From contig SGPL01000561.1 in the NCBI GenBank assembly GCA_004802705.1, positions 1 to 21,179 on the forward strand: a stretch of DNA of 21,179 bases, given 5' to 3'. The stretch is from Bondarzewia mesenterica. Taxonomy: Eukaryota > Basidiomycota > Agaricomycetes > Russulales > Bondarzewiaceae. The notes under the pieces were generated by a model, which was given only the letters and a program-made list of their open reading frames with translations, was not told the origin of the DNA and did not search any database. Made by a program: the position numbers and the translations under genes. Every line of letters starts with the position of its first letter. Within the stretch, counting starts at the first letter, position 1. Shown piece by piece: positions 11,050 to 20,329 of the stretch.

Positions 11050-12268
11050 CATAGTTGGAAGAGTCTGCCATGATAAAGAGCAATAGAAAATAAGGAAGGT
11101 GCCCTAACACATTGGATGCTCTCATCACCACATTCATCATCATTTATGCATTTATCAATGGAGATCTCGATACTGAAGTCTACATAGAATAGCCTGAAGG
11201 ATTTGAGCAAGGAGAACCAGTTCATATTTATCTGCTGAAGAAGAGGCTCTATGGTCTGAATAAGCATCCAGATTGTAGTATCAAAAGCTGAAGGGCATGC
11301 TAGCATAGATGAACTTCAAATAGATCTACTCAGACAACAGCATCTATGTTTTTACCAAAGATGATGTCAAGGCCATTCTTTCCATCTTTATTGATGATTA
11401 CACATTTGCTTCTGACTTTACAGAGATTTTAGACAAAATTATTGCAAACTCACCTTTACCTTTTGTCTGCATGATCTGGGTCCTAGCATTTCACTTCTTA
11501 ATATAGAAATTATCAAAAATCTCTTCAATTATTGTCTCTCTCTATCGCAACATTATTATATTATTGATATATTACAGCATTACAGTTTTGATAATTCTAG
11601 TCCTGTCAAGATGCTCATCCTGTTTAGAGTGTGAATCTCTTCAGACATGGCTATCAAATCTGATAATAATAAGGAGTAGATGAACAAAGCACTATACACT
11701 TCAGTTATTGGTTCTCTACTCTTTTTAGCCATGTCTATTTATTTTGATATTGCTCATGCCATCTTTACACTCTGTTGCTTTAGTTGCTACTCTCAGATCA
11801 CTCATTAGAAGCTAAAAAGCACTTGTTTAATTATCTGTGGGGCACATTACATCATAAACTCACTTATGGACCTTTTGACTTGCCTGAGCTATTCATGTTA
11901 TTCTGTGACACCAACTTTGTGGGTAGTCTCGATGATAGAAGGTCTACCAGTAGATGTGTGCTTTGTATTGGGACAGGTGCTGTCAGTTAAAGTTCGAAGC
12001 TTCAGGACTTGTTGCACAGATCAAGGATTCCTCTATCTTTTACATTAACCACTAGTCTGTGATCAGTATAGCAATGAACCTAGAGCATCACACCCAAATG
12101 AAGCATCTTGACTTGAGGTTCTTTCAATTGCATAACCAGGTGAAAGTTGGCATCATTTAACCACTGTATATGCCTACAGAGAACATATGGATGCAGATGT
12201 TCTTACTAAGGAGGTTTCTCTTGAGAAAGTGTATATTCTCTGGAAACTAATGGGATTGGAAGAATAAT
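11050..12268 (+). mobile_element. Ty1/copia retrotransposon 3' half: reverse transcriptase and RNase H
   Basis: The plus strand encodes the second half of a copia pol. Motifs: FINGDLDTEVYIE (from 11151) and PEGFEQGEP (about 11196); LYGLNKHP near 11250, in place of LYGLKQAP; the RT active site as FIDD at 11387-11398, where copia usually has Y/HVDD; a degraded MNKALYTSVIGSLLFL near 11680; KKHLFNYLWGTLHHKLTYGP (about 11815-11875); RNase H text CDTNFVGSLDDRRSTS near 11900-11950; and the C-terminal DADVLTKEVSLEKV near 12195-12230. It ends with GLEE-stop at about 12268. The RT N-terminal part before FINGDLD is poor or missing. Orientation is opposite to the gag-protease-integrase half next to it (9500-10980). 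Confidence 0.87.
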
Positions 12269-12469
12269 TGATATTTGGATTGAAGAGATGTCTCGTCAAG
12301 GTCATTGTTGATTTCAGTGATATTGTGGCATTTTATTTAGTATTTTTCCGATTTTATTTCTATTCTTCTTTGATTCTCATTATATTATTATTATTCTCAT
12401 GTTTTAAGTTCATTGCTTCACTTTTTATTGTTCTTTGTAGCATAATCAAATGCAGCCAAGTGCACTTTG

Positions 12470-12720
12470 TTCCTCCAGTTATTCACTTTGAACTATAGTG
12501 TCCATATATAAAGTGCAGATATAAGAGCTCAAAAAACTTCTTCTTTATATATCCTGAGCTTATAGAGAATCTGCTCAGTGTGGCCATAAAGGAGCTCTAG
12601 AACCCAATTAACATCAGTAAAAGCTGAATCATAATATGGAGTGTTACCATAGATAGTCTTAGTATAGGTAAGCATAGCCATCACAATAAGGCTGGCAACA
12701 ATACTCGCAATCTGAAGTAA
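12470..12720 (-). pseudogene. HARBI1-like (PIF/Harbinger) transposase, N-terminal fragment
   Basis: On the minus strand the frame from about 12720 reads MAMLTYTKTIYGNTPYYDSA and then FTDVNWVLELLYGH (about 12576-12640), LYKLRIYKEEVF, and a short LEEQ-containing stretch. This follows the pattern of fungal HARBI1/DDE_Tnp_4 proteins, where a conserved W-x-x-E-L-x-x-G-H-x-x-R/Q-I block precedes a helix-turn-helix and a LEEQ motif. The catalytic DDE part is not present: toward 12270 the sequence becomes AT-rich and runs into the copia end. The assignment rests on one short block from memory, so it is moderate. Confidence 0.5.
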
Positions 12721-12799
12721 AGTTACACATTAGAGCTGCTGATCTATGGAGATAATATGACCTGCTGAGTGAAAGGACCTAAAGATAAACTATACTTAG

Positions 12800-13468
12800 A
12801 CAACTTACATTCTTGAATGAATCTAGAAAAGATAGCTAGACACTCACATACAACTAGGGTTGAGCACTGAGTAAGTAGTGGGCTGTGGAGTCTGCAACCT
12901 ATGGAGCATGGTTAACACTGAGCCTGAATGGGTATATTGCACTCTGCATTATTTGTGTTTATGTTGATAGTACTAAGCTTGATAATTTCATTGTAGAAGA
13001 CTTGGTGTCCATTGGTGAATTCACCATTGCCAAGTGATTAATATCTTTTTATAATTCTTTTAAAGATAAATTCATACTTTGGATCAAGCAGCATGCTTAT
13101 CATAGATAGCTACAATGCTCAAAAGAGTGAAGCATCATGAGAAACTGTTGAAGCATACAGTACATTCATGGCTTTTTTTTTGAGAACTGTTGAGTCACTC
13201 TGATGCTTGCTAATTAGGATGTATTCTCAAATTTTCTGCATACTCTCTTAACTTAAACCCTATTGAGGAGAATTTCATACAGGTAAGCTATCAGTCAACA
13301 TGCTGAATTTAAGATACTTCACTCAGCCTCCTCTTTGTAGTTAAAGCTAACCTTTATTGTTATTAGTAAGAGTTTGAGAACACTGATAAAGCTGAGATTA
13401 ATCTTTATGTTGCATGTGATAGGGTTATACCCTCAAAAGAAGGTGAAAGGGTAATTTGTAAACTATAG
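12800..13468 (+). pseudogene. Tc1/mariner-like (IS630-type, DDE_3) transposase relic
   Basis: Text in order on the plus strand: NESRKDS (12816-), where the family has DES..D and the first catalytic Asp codon now reads AAT (Asn, 12816-12818); WAVESATYGAWLTLSLNGYI (about 12876-12935); LDNFIVEDLV (about 12980-13005); SSMLIIDSYNAQKSEAS (about 13085-13135), with the second Asp in IIDS; and YSLNLNPIEENF (about 13242-13275), the YSPDxNPIE block carrying the third acidic residue. A well-formed intron follows (13283-13340, GTAAGC..TTTGTAG). After it comes DKAEINLYVACDRVIPSKEG to a stop near 13468, like the C-terminal tail of fungal family members. Stops and frame changes show that it is dead. The length is about that of a 330-residue family member with a degraded start. 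Confidence 0.68.
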
Positions 13469-13469
13469 A

Positions 13470-14140
13470 TGCTTATAATAAAAAAAAATCATGTATTAGA
13501 TTATTAAACAAGGGGTCTTATGGCATACAGTCTATGGCAAATGAATCTTATGTGTAGCACAATTTATTTAAATAAGAAATGTCATAGAACATTAATGAAT
13601 ACATAGCCATAAAATTATTAGGCCTTATATTTTTATGTGTTATCTTTAGCAGTATAATGAATAGCCTTATAAAGAATATTCCCTCTATCTCAAATGCCTT
13701 TAATATTGATATTCTTTTTGATTTTTATGATAAAATCTAGTATGAGCAGATAAAGCTATCATTAATCTGTAAAAAATTGAGTGTCTCAGACTAATAGCTC
13801 TGCATAGAATTTTTAAAGTATAATTTGTCTTGCTCAAGTGTCTTAGGCATAAATGCACAAAAGCATCTCAAAGTCAAAAAGCTTTTAATAATGATTAAAC
13901 ATGAATGTATTATGATAGTCTATATTCGAGAAGATAAACACAGAATCTTAGAAGAAGGGAAATAAATCGGAAAAATCTCGAATAAAATGCCATCATATGA
14001 ATAAAATCAACAATGCAAATTATAGAATTTTTTTGCAGATCTAGCTGTATTTTACTTATAAAGGTAACATACATAATTTCTTTGAGTATACTAGTGATAG
14101 GATTGAGATGGATAAAATTGGCTAGATGGAGTAGGATAAT
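13470..14140. other. AT-rich spacer without a recognisable gene
   Basis: A/T-rich sequence with frequent stops in all six frames and no motif I recognise. It separates the Tc1/mariner relic from the ORF at 14162. I see no terminal inverted repeat that would mark an element end. Confidence 0.5.
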
Positions 14141-14161
14141 GTGTTATAGATCTATCATTTT

Positions 14162-14527
14162 ATGCTTCATAGAGCCTACAAATGCTTAGAAATCACTCTT
14201 TATAATTCTGTGATTATCATTCTCATCATTTATGGTATTTATATTTCTTATACAACATCTGACAGTGCTTGCGCTTTATTCTTGAATGATGAGATCAACT
14301 TGATTTATAATACCTACTGGCTTTTCAAGATCTAAGGACAACAGGACTTTGTTGAGACCCTGCACTATTTTATAGAACTTCATTTTTCAGATAATTATGC
14401 TATTTGCACCCTGATTGACAACTTCCTTTTTATGCCATCAACCTCGCATCAATATAAGCAAAAGTACATTTTAGAATTAAAGAGGGTTAAAGGACTGGTG
14501 GAGGAATTAAAAGATCATGAGCAGTGA
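14162..14527 (+). pseudogene. Unrecognised ORF with a single in-frame stop
   Basis: From ATG 14162 (MLHRAYKCLEITLYNSV) the frame runs to TGA 14525-14527, about 121 codons, with one internal stop (TAA after YNTYWLFKI). The second part, GQQDFVETLHYFIELHF..DNYAICTLIDNFLF then QKYILELKRVKGLVEELK, has normal residue composition and a helical, charged C-terminus, unlike the surrounding AT-rich noise. I recognise no domain. It could be the 3' exon of a larger transposon or host gene. Upstream exons were not found. Confidence 0.4.
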
Positions 14528-14529
14528 TA

Positions 14530-15380
14530 CATATTCAGGTAAGATGTTTCTTTTCTCAATGGACTAATGATTTTGTACAGTATACCCCTCCCCCTACACA
14601 CTTCATTTTTGCTGCTGATATCTATTTTATCCCTATTTTATTGTTTATTTTATTTATTTTCTGCTTTATTCACACCTCCCTCCATTCTTATATTTATCTA
14701 ACTCATCATCCTCACCATATGTCTGCTAAGTCAGTAGAGTAAAGCACTCACTGGTTATTATTATCATTTGCCTTAGATGAACTTGAATTCTTTTATATTA
14801 TTGCACTATATCTTTGTGTTCTGTGCTCATTTTCATGTTTATGCTGTTGTATTGATGCTTATGCCTTTTTCTGTTTTGATACCATATTTTGATTATTTTT
14901 TACTTGCTCTCTTTTCTTGTTTAGTTTCTAATTTTTTATGATACTTTCTTTAACTCCTCACTATGATTTTCATCATCTTTTTTACTTTACATATTGATGA
15001 GCATGGTGTTCAGTGATGATTTTTTTGGACTTTTATACTTGTCACTCTGATATTTCTGATCAAATTTATCAATGATGCTTAGACATGATGAATAGTTTCA
15101 CTAAAACTACTTACTACTATTACATCTAAATGTGGCCCACTACAACACTGAATATATCATCCTCATAGATGTGTGTAATGTTGACAGGCTCTAAGTTTTT
15201 ATCCTCATCTAAGATGAATAAATCGAATGTGATCTGCCTCCTAGGCTCAGAGGCTGTGATATAGAATGCAATTCTTTTGTATCATGCCATGTCACTACAC
15301 TGATCAAAAGAAAATATAATCATACTCATATCACATTCACCCATATAATGATTTTACCATTAATATTCATAATCTTGTTT
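14530..15380. other. Pyrimidine-rich, gene-poor stretch
   Basis: Long T- and C-rich runs on the plus strand (for example 14620-14700 and 14870-15000) and no recognisable protein motif. A 72-codon frame at 14524-14742 is hydrophobic only because of the T-rich composition. This could be an untranslated region or a decayed LTR, but I found no repeat partner in the window. Confidence 0.4.
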
Positions 15381-15385
15381 AGATC

Positions 15386-15652
15386 TTGGTAGAATGCCAT
15401 TGGGGTGACTCAAGTTGTGATCAGTCACTTATCACACTTCTCCTCTTGACTGTTGCAAAGGATACTAGAGAGGGAGGTAATGCCAAAGCCAAACTAATTA
15501 TAAAAATGGATGAGAGTAGTGTAGGGTCGATGCTGATTTTAAGCATAGTAATCATGGTGATTATTGGAAGAAATGAGATTTATCATAAACTGCCTTATGA
15601 GGATGCCAGAGCCATAAATCGAGCTTGTAAAGAGAAAAGCAAGACACATTAA
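15386..15652 (+). CDS. Unrecognised 88-codon ORF
   Basis: An open frame of 88 codons with mixed residue composition: a hydrophobic middle (SMLILSIVIMVIIG) and a basic end (RACKEKSKTH). No domain is recognised, no intron boundary is clear, and there is no support from a second copy. It may be a remnant exon or chance. Listed because it is one of the longest frames in an otherwise empty 3-kb region. Confidence 0.2.
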   Translation: MVECHWGDSSCDQSLITLLLLTVAKDTREGGNAKAKLIIKMDESSVGSMLILSIVIMVIIGRNEIYHKLPYEDARAINRACKEKSKTH

Positions 15653-16205
15653 TCTAAAAGTGAGGGACATAAATTTAGCTAAAGGATGCTGAAGCTAGAC
15701 AAAGTTGATGATTGAGGTCAAAGAGATATGTATTGCTGCTGATGGTTCAAAAAGAATGAATCATACAGCTATGATCAAGGACTTTAGATTAAATCAAAAC
15801 ATAAGGAGAGCATGCAGATTATAATCGTGCAATCACTGTTATAGTTGATGCTGATGCCCAGCTTTAATTTACTGATTTTCTTCATCTTATTTCAGAGACA
15901 GATGGCCATTTGATGACTTTAAGCAAAAATTTGGTTGCTTGTTGTTTGGCAAAAACTAGAGAAATGTGCTGAATGTGCCATAGTGGCTTTTGTATTTTAG
16001 TCAGATTGTTTGTGAGGGAAGAGGATTTTAGCAAAGACAATTATTGATAGAGACATTGAACATGAAAAAGCTTAAATTGTACAAATAATAAATCTACATA
16101 AATTTTACCACTATACCTAAGCTGCACTCCTGTCCAACTGCATCAGAATGAATACTTGATGTCTCTAACTATCCACAGTATGGCTGTGAAACAGAAATTG
16201 ATTGG
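15653..16205. other. Spacer with no supported gene
   Basis: Short plus-strand frames of coding-like text (for example around 15700-15790) are soon stopped, and no motif is recognisable. Directly downstream is the 42-bp tandem repeat. Confidence 0.4.
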
Positions 16206-16373
16206 TCAAAATTGAACATCAAAGTGATGGGCTCACTAAATAATGGGTCGAAATCAGACATTGAAGCAATGAGCTTGCTAAACAACAAGTCCAAATACAA
16301 TGTCAAAGTGATAAGCTCACTGAATGATGAGTCAAAATTGGACGTCAAAGCAATGAGCTCACTAAATATTACC
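16206..16373 (+). repeat. Minisatellite: four tandem 42-bp units
   Basis: Four consecutive units begin at 16206, 16248, 16290 and 16332, each starting TC(A/G/C)AAAT and containing (A/G)TGAGCTCACTAAA-like text. The unit is a multiple of three, so both strands stay open. The plus strand reads SKLNIKVMGSLNNG, SKSDIEAMSLLNNK, SKYNVKVISSLNDE and SKLDVKAMSSLNIT. The minus strand reads FSELIALTSNFDSS-type units. Divergence between units is moderate. Confidence 0.85.
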
Positions 16374-16459
16374 ACAAACATTGAAGGCTGGGCCATAGGA
16401 CAGCTGCAACAAGTAAAATATACCTAATGGATTTGTAGAGACTTAGAAGAGATGACTTA

Positions 16460-17440
16460 CTACATATCAATGAATATATCATTAAACAAATGAATACAAG
16501 TGCTTGACTACTGAGGAATAGCTGGAGGAGAATGCACCAAATTCTCGATCAGATTGCAGGTGTCACCATACTTAGTATGAGTGAATGCAACTGTTTCATT
16601 TTCCTTTATCTCATCTAGTGCACTATATAGCTAAAAATAAAAAGTCAGCATTATGGTCAAAAAGCATAAGCTGAACTTGCTACTACATTGGTGAACCCCA
16701 CCATCATTAGAGAAATTGTCCTGTTAAAGAGATTTAGTCACATTTTTCTAATAGAATTATCGCCCTTGAAGAAATGACTTATTGTGCATCTCAGTGCAGA
16801 ATGGTTAAACCACTCCAACTCCCACTGCAGTTATTTGTTATGATCAGTGGCTATCAAAGATAATATTATGCCTTACAAAGTTAGGATCATTAGCATCACT
16901 TACAATGTTATGAGTCTAGAGTAATCGTTCAAGATCTTGAAGGAGATATTTTGCCACTGCAATGTTGTTTATGATCTCCTCTGACAATGTAGAATTCCAG
17001 ATAATTCTAAAGGAGAAAAGTGCTTCATTTTTTGATGTCCCTTTTATGAAACCTCAAAAATGGGTCATCAAACTAATCAACTAAATTTAATTAATTGAGT
17101 GTGAATCAAAATTATATACAAGATAATACATTACTTATATATTAGAGTGTTAAGTCAGTAAGAGCAAGGTCTATTCAATAGCTTGAATTGAGCATAAAGC
17201 AAAAATAAACTATATCATGACATATAAAGTCCTCTCTTTTTATTTAAAGAATCCTGCAGCCAAACTTCTACCATCACAAGATAGACTTCAATAATTTGTT
17301 TCATGCAAATTTTCAATGTGGCCAAAATTTCAGCCATCTTTAATATATTATTGAGTGTAGTGCACTTCAACTCATCTAGTGATAACTTCAGCTTGCTTAG
17401 GGCTTACTTTTTCTTCCTCCTCTTAATAAGGAGGTAGAGT
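16460..17440 (-). pseudogene. Unrecognised multi-exon gene with conserved phase-0 introns
   Basis: The minus strand shows a chain of exons. About 17440-17240: LKLSLDELKCTTLNNILKMA then EILATLKICMKQIIEVYLVM. About 17044-16904: RIIWNSTLSEEIINNIAVAK then YLLQDLERLL. 16824-16687: WELEWFNHSALRCTISHFFK then GDNSIRKM, ending VGFTN. 16630-16460: LYSALDEIKENETVAFTHTK then YGDTCNLIENLVHSPPAIPQ, ending at TAG 16460. Introns 16825-16903 (GTAAGT..CTGCAG) and 16631-16686 (GTAGTA, branch CTGAC, TTTTAG) are both phase 0, and splicing restores uninterrupted text on each side. Only about three nonsense codons are seen, so it is much less decayed than the neighbours. I do not recognise the family. The protein would be helical and soluble. 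It may be a recently captured host gene fragment or another element-borne ORF. Confidence 0.55.
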
Positions 17441-17524
17441 GTAGCAAATTAATAGATCTTAGAGGAAGGCAATGTTCATGATATCTGATAAGAAGTCAAT
17501 GACATTTGAGCTAGAGGAGAAAAC

Positions 17525-18051
17525 GGAATCAAAATTGGTGCAGTATTGGCTGAGATATAGCTAATTCATTTTTAAAAGAATCACATTTCTGCATGTATTT
17601 TCAGCTTTTTTGTAACAACTAGAGCAGTTATAACCCTCAAATTAGGTATGCTAGACTTTGCTGATTCAGCTTTGTAACTTTCATGTGTAGAGTATCCTAT
17701 CATAAATACTGTTTTTATATCTCCTATCCCAGTTGCCAAAAGGCAAATGTTTACATCTTTGAAGAGATGCTCAATAACTTGTTACTTGAAATGGTACCTA
17801 TTGATATTGATGTCATTCTGAAGTCTGCTTCTATTTTAGATGGATTAGTGTGGGTCAGAATGATCAAAGTTAGGTATGCATATGGTAGGACACTATATAA
17901 ATGAAAGTTATACAGTTGAATGGCAAAGTCTGACACAACTAATTTGAGGGTCATAACTGCTCTGGTTGTTGCAAAAAGCTGAAAATACATGCGATTCTTT
18001 TAAAAATGAATTAGCTATATCTCAGTCAATACTGCACCAATTTTGATTCTG
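17525..18051. repeat. Imperfect fold-back (inverted) repeat, arms of about 175 bp
   Basis: The left arm, 17525-17703, is the reverse complement of the right arm, 17880-18051, at high but imperfect identity. It includes CAAAATTGGTGCAGTATTG, the GATATAGCTAATTCATTTTT block and the ACCCTCAAATTAG block. The arms enclose about 176 bp of unrelated spacer, in which a 73-codon frame starts at 17683. Structure fits a fold-back or MITE-like element, or terminal repeats of a deleted transposon. The similarity seems to extend weakly leftward to about 17470, matching the tandem repeat to the right. Confidence 0.85.
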
Positions 18052-18297
18052 ATTGTAGATTTATAATCTGCTCATTAATAGCTTTTAGATAATATGTTCA
18101 TTGGAGAAAGACATAGATATCCCAAAATGAGCTATTTTTAGCTTTTGCCAATAAAACATTAATATCTCAACTAATACTGCACTAATTTTGATTCTGTTTT
18201 CAGATTCATCATCTGCTCATCAGTAGCTTTCAGATGATACCTTCATCAGAAAGGTCATCTTATAATGAGCTATTTTTAGCTTTTATCAATAAAATAA
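18017..18297 (+). repeat. Tandem duplication of a 140-145 bp unit
   Basis: Unit A (18017-18161) and unit B (18162-about 18297) align along their length: ATATCTCA..AATACTGCAC..AATTTTGATTCTG at the start, ATCTGCTCAT..AGTAGCTTT-like in the middle, and GAGCTATTTTTAGCTTTT..CAATAAAA at the end. The start of unit A overlaps the right arm of the fold-back repeat. Unit B ends exactly where KDZ copy 2 begins. Confidence 0.85.
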
Positions 18298-20176
18298 AGA
18301 CATCATGTATCAATATGAGGTCCACTTTTGCTGATGGTTCACCCAGAGCCAGTACCTGACTATGCCAGATGACTTAGAGATTGTAAAAGGCATCAATGTG
18401 TGGCACATCCATGGCCATCAAGATCAATGTTTCTGTTAGTTCTATCTGGGATTCATCAAAGAGGTGGCACAAGTGGATGAGAAAGTCATAGAAACCCTTT
18501 GAGCAACTCTGAACTAGATCTTGGGCAGCACTTAGACTATGGCCACCTCACATCAGTGAGAGACACTAGATGCCCATATGTCAGATTTTAACTGAAAGAA
18601 ATGGATTTAAATCAGTGAGTTTTCTCTTCATATCATACGATATAACTTGAATTTATTTATTTATTTCCAGTCCCATCCATTTGTAAGAAGTATGTAAAGG
18701 TGAAGGCCACATTCACTGATAGTGAAGATGCTTTTTCAGAGCTGATCTCAGCTACTGATGTCAGACTTCTCACTGAATGGAGCTAGCAAAAGGGTATGGC
18801 TGCCACTGGCCATCAAACAAATCTAGAACAGCTTGATATATATGATATCAATAAGATAAAAAGTGAGTCAATCATTGCTCTCTGTCATTCATCATTGAAC
18901 TTCAGATAGTGCTGAGCAAGGCAGCCTACCAGTTGCAACTGACTGAGGCAAAAAGGGAAAATGTTTTAGGAGTTCTTTGAGGAACAGTGGCCTGGCTCAC
19001 TACTGGCATCATGATCTAAAAGGCTCAGTATGTCAATCATGGTTCTCATCTCAATCTCATCTCACAAGTCAACAGGCTATCTCTGATCACTTGAGTCTAT
19101 TGATTGTCTTGTCAACACACTGCCAAAGCCTTATTAGAGATTAAAGACACTTGCCGATGACTTTCTAGCAGGATTGCAATATTTAATCAGGAAGTGATAC
19201 ATTATGTCGAGGAAATTGAACAAGCTAAGGAATAAGAAGACATCCTTGGGAATGAAATTCAAGATCCCATGTCAGATGGTAAGGATGATGCTGATGGTGC
19301 TCTTAGTCTTGCTGACAATGTCAGCATTCTCGCTGATGAAGAAAATGTGGCTGAACATGTTGTTGTAGAGAAAATATGCCTTTCACTTCCATTGACCTTT
19401 GGTGAAGATAAGTGCATAGAACTTGGACTGCAGGCCTTGGCAAAGCAGAAACTCAAGCTTTAGAAAGTTTAGGCAAATAATGCCCTCCATCACATCTGCA
19501 TCCACCTCAGCCATAAGTCCTTCCTCTTCTAGACCTCAGTTAGGCAAGCCAACAGCTAGAGGAAAAAGACCTAAGTATGGAATAATGTGAATATCCTAGA
19601 GGAAAATGTCTAGGAATAGGGCCAGATCTATTTAGCATGTTGGCAAGCAATGACCAATCTTGACACTGATGACAATCTCCTCAGTATATACAAGGACTTA
19701 GTTCTTAAAGTTTTGAAGGTGAGCATGGCGATCTTAGACCTAAGCAAGCCTGGGCATAGGAAGGAGAGCCTGATATAGTTTTGAAACATGAATGTTCAGT
19801 GAGATGCCAAGTAAAGAGGATGGATGGAAGAATATAAATAATACTGAAATATGATCCTGATACTGATGCTGATGCCGAACTGACCCATTCCAATTTACAA
19901 AGTTCATTAGCTCTGGGTGAAAGCCCTCAGGGATCAGTGGAAGGAGCAAATCACTTTACTTGCTGAGGAGATGTGGTGGTCGGTACAAGCCTTCAAGATA
20001 AAGGCTGACTTCTAGAGCACTCTAATTGAGAGCATTGATGTCAGTAAACACTTTAGCTACATGCTTATGCCACTTGATAATAGGCCATATAGAAGAGGTT
20101 TGGCATATAGGCTGATAGCAAATTTGGCAAGGTCAAGTATGGTGGACATTAGACTTGTTGTAATCATAAAATAAAC
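18298..20176 (+). pseudogene. KDZ transposase copy 2, 5'-truncated (catalytic and C-terminal part only)
   Basis: Begins abruptly in the YDIxCQY motif (DIMYQYEVHF at about 18300), right after the tandem repeat. Everything upstream (zinc cluster, DGNF block, TET/JBP) is absent. Motifs: INVWHIHGHQDQC (about 18390-18430, Gln intact here), DEKVIETL (18476-18499, acidic residues of GE..ETLWA kept), MATSHQ, WLTTG near 18993, the acidic DDADGALSLADNVSILADEE region (19287-19346), ICLSLPLTFGEDKCIELGLQ (19375-19435), NNALHHICIHLSHKSFLF (about 19480-19530), VLKVSMAILDLSKPGHRKES (about 19715-19770), and LIESIDVSKHF (about 20022-20055). Introns 18615-18670 (GTGAGT..TTTCCAG) and 18863-18909 occur at the same positions as in copy 1. 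Fewer stops per length than copy 1, so it seems younger or less mutated. Confidence 0.9.
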
Positions 20177-20178
20177 TA

Positions 20179-20300
20179 TTACCTCTTTGACCCCTTTTCT
20201 AACTTCTGAATCTCCAACTGCTTTCCTTTAATCACTGATTCAGTCAGTGTCAAGGCCTGTCGAGTGGTGACCCCCTCCTATTCACTATAGGTCCTCTGCC
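20179..20300 (-). pseudogene. Coiled-coil ORF tail converging on KDZ copy 2
   Basis: The minus strand reads TRQALTLTESVIKGKQLEIQ then KLEKGSKR and stops at TAA 20179-20181, just past the KDZ end. It matches in place, orientation and pattern the tail at 9065-9290. Upstream of about 20300 the frame is lost. Function unknown. The heptad-like Leu/Ile spacing suggests a coiled coil. Confidence 0.48.
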
Positions 20301-20329
20301 TTTCATCCCCCCCTGCTGTTAATGCCACT

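Noticed and set aside
12268..12498. Hydrophobic 76-codon frame after the copia end, and a possible 3' LTR
   Set aside because: The hydrophobicity follows from T-rich sequence. A TATATAAAG-like string near 12505 hints at an LTR, but no second copy of this sequence exists in the window and a HARBI1-like frame occupies part of it.
16169..16396. Minus-strand repetitive Phe/Leu-rich ORF
   Set aside because: It results from the 42-bp minisatellite being a multiple of three; the plus strand is equally open, so neither frame has independent support.
17683..17990. Overlapping plus and minus frames within the fold-back repeat
   Set aside because: Both lie in the repeat spacer and arms, have no motif, and are explained by low stop density in a short repeat.
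17470..18300. CRISPR-like array from repeated units
   Set aside because: Only two long direct units and one inverted pair, with no short regular repeats and spacers; the context is eukaryotic.
19259..19456. Minus-strand Ser-rich frame
   Set aside because: Antisense of the acidic region of KDZ copy 2, whose plus-strand text continues the transposase C-terminal domain.
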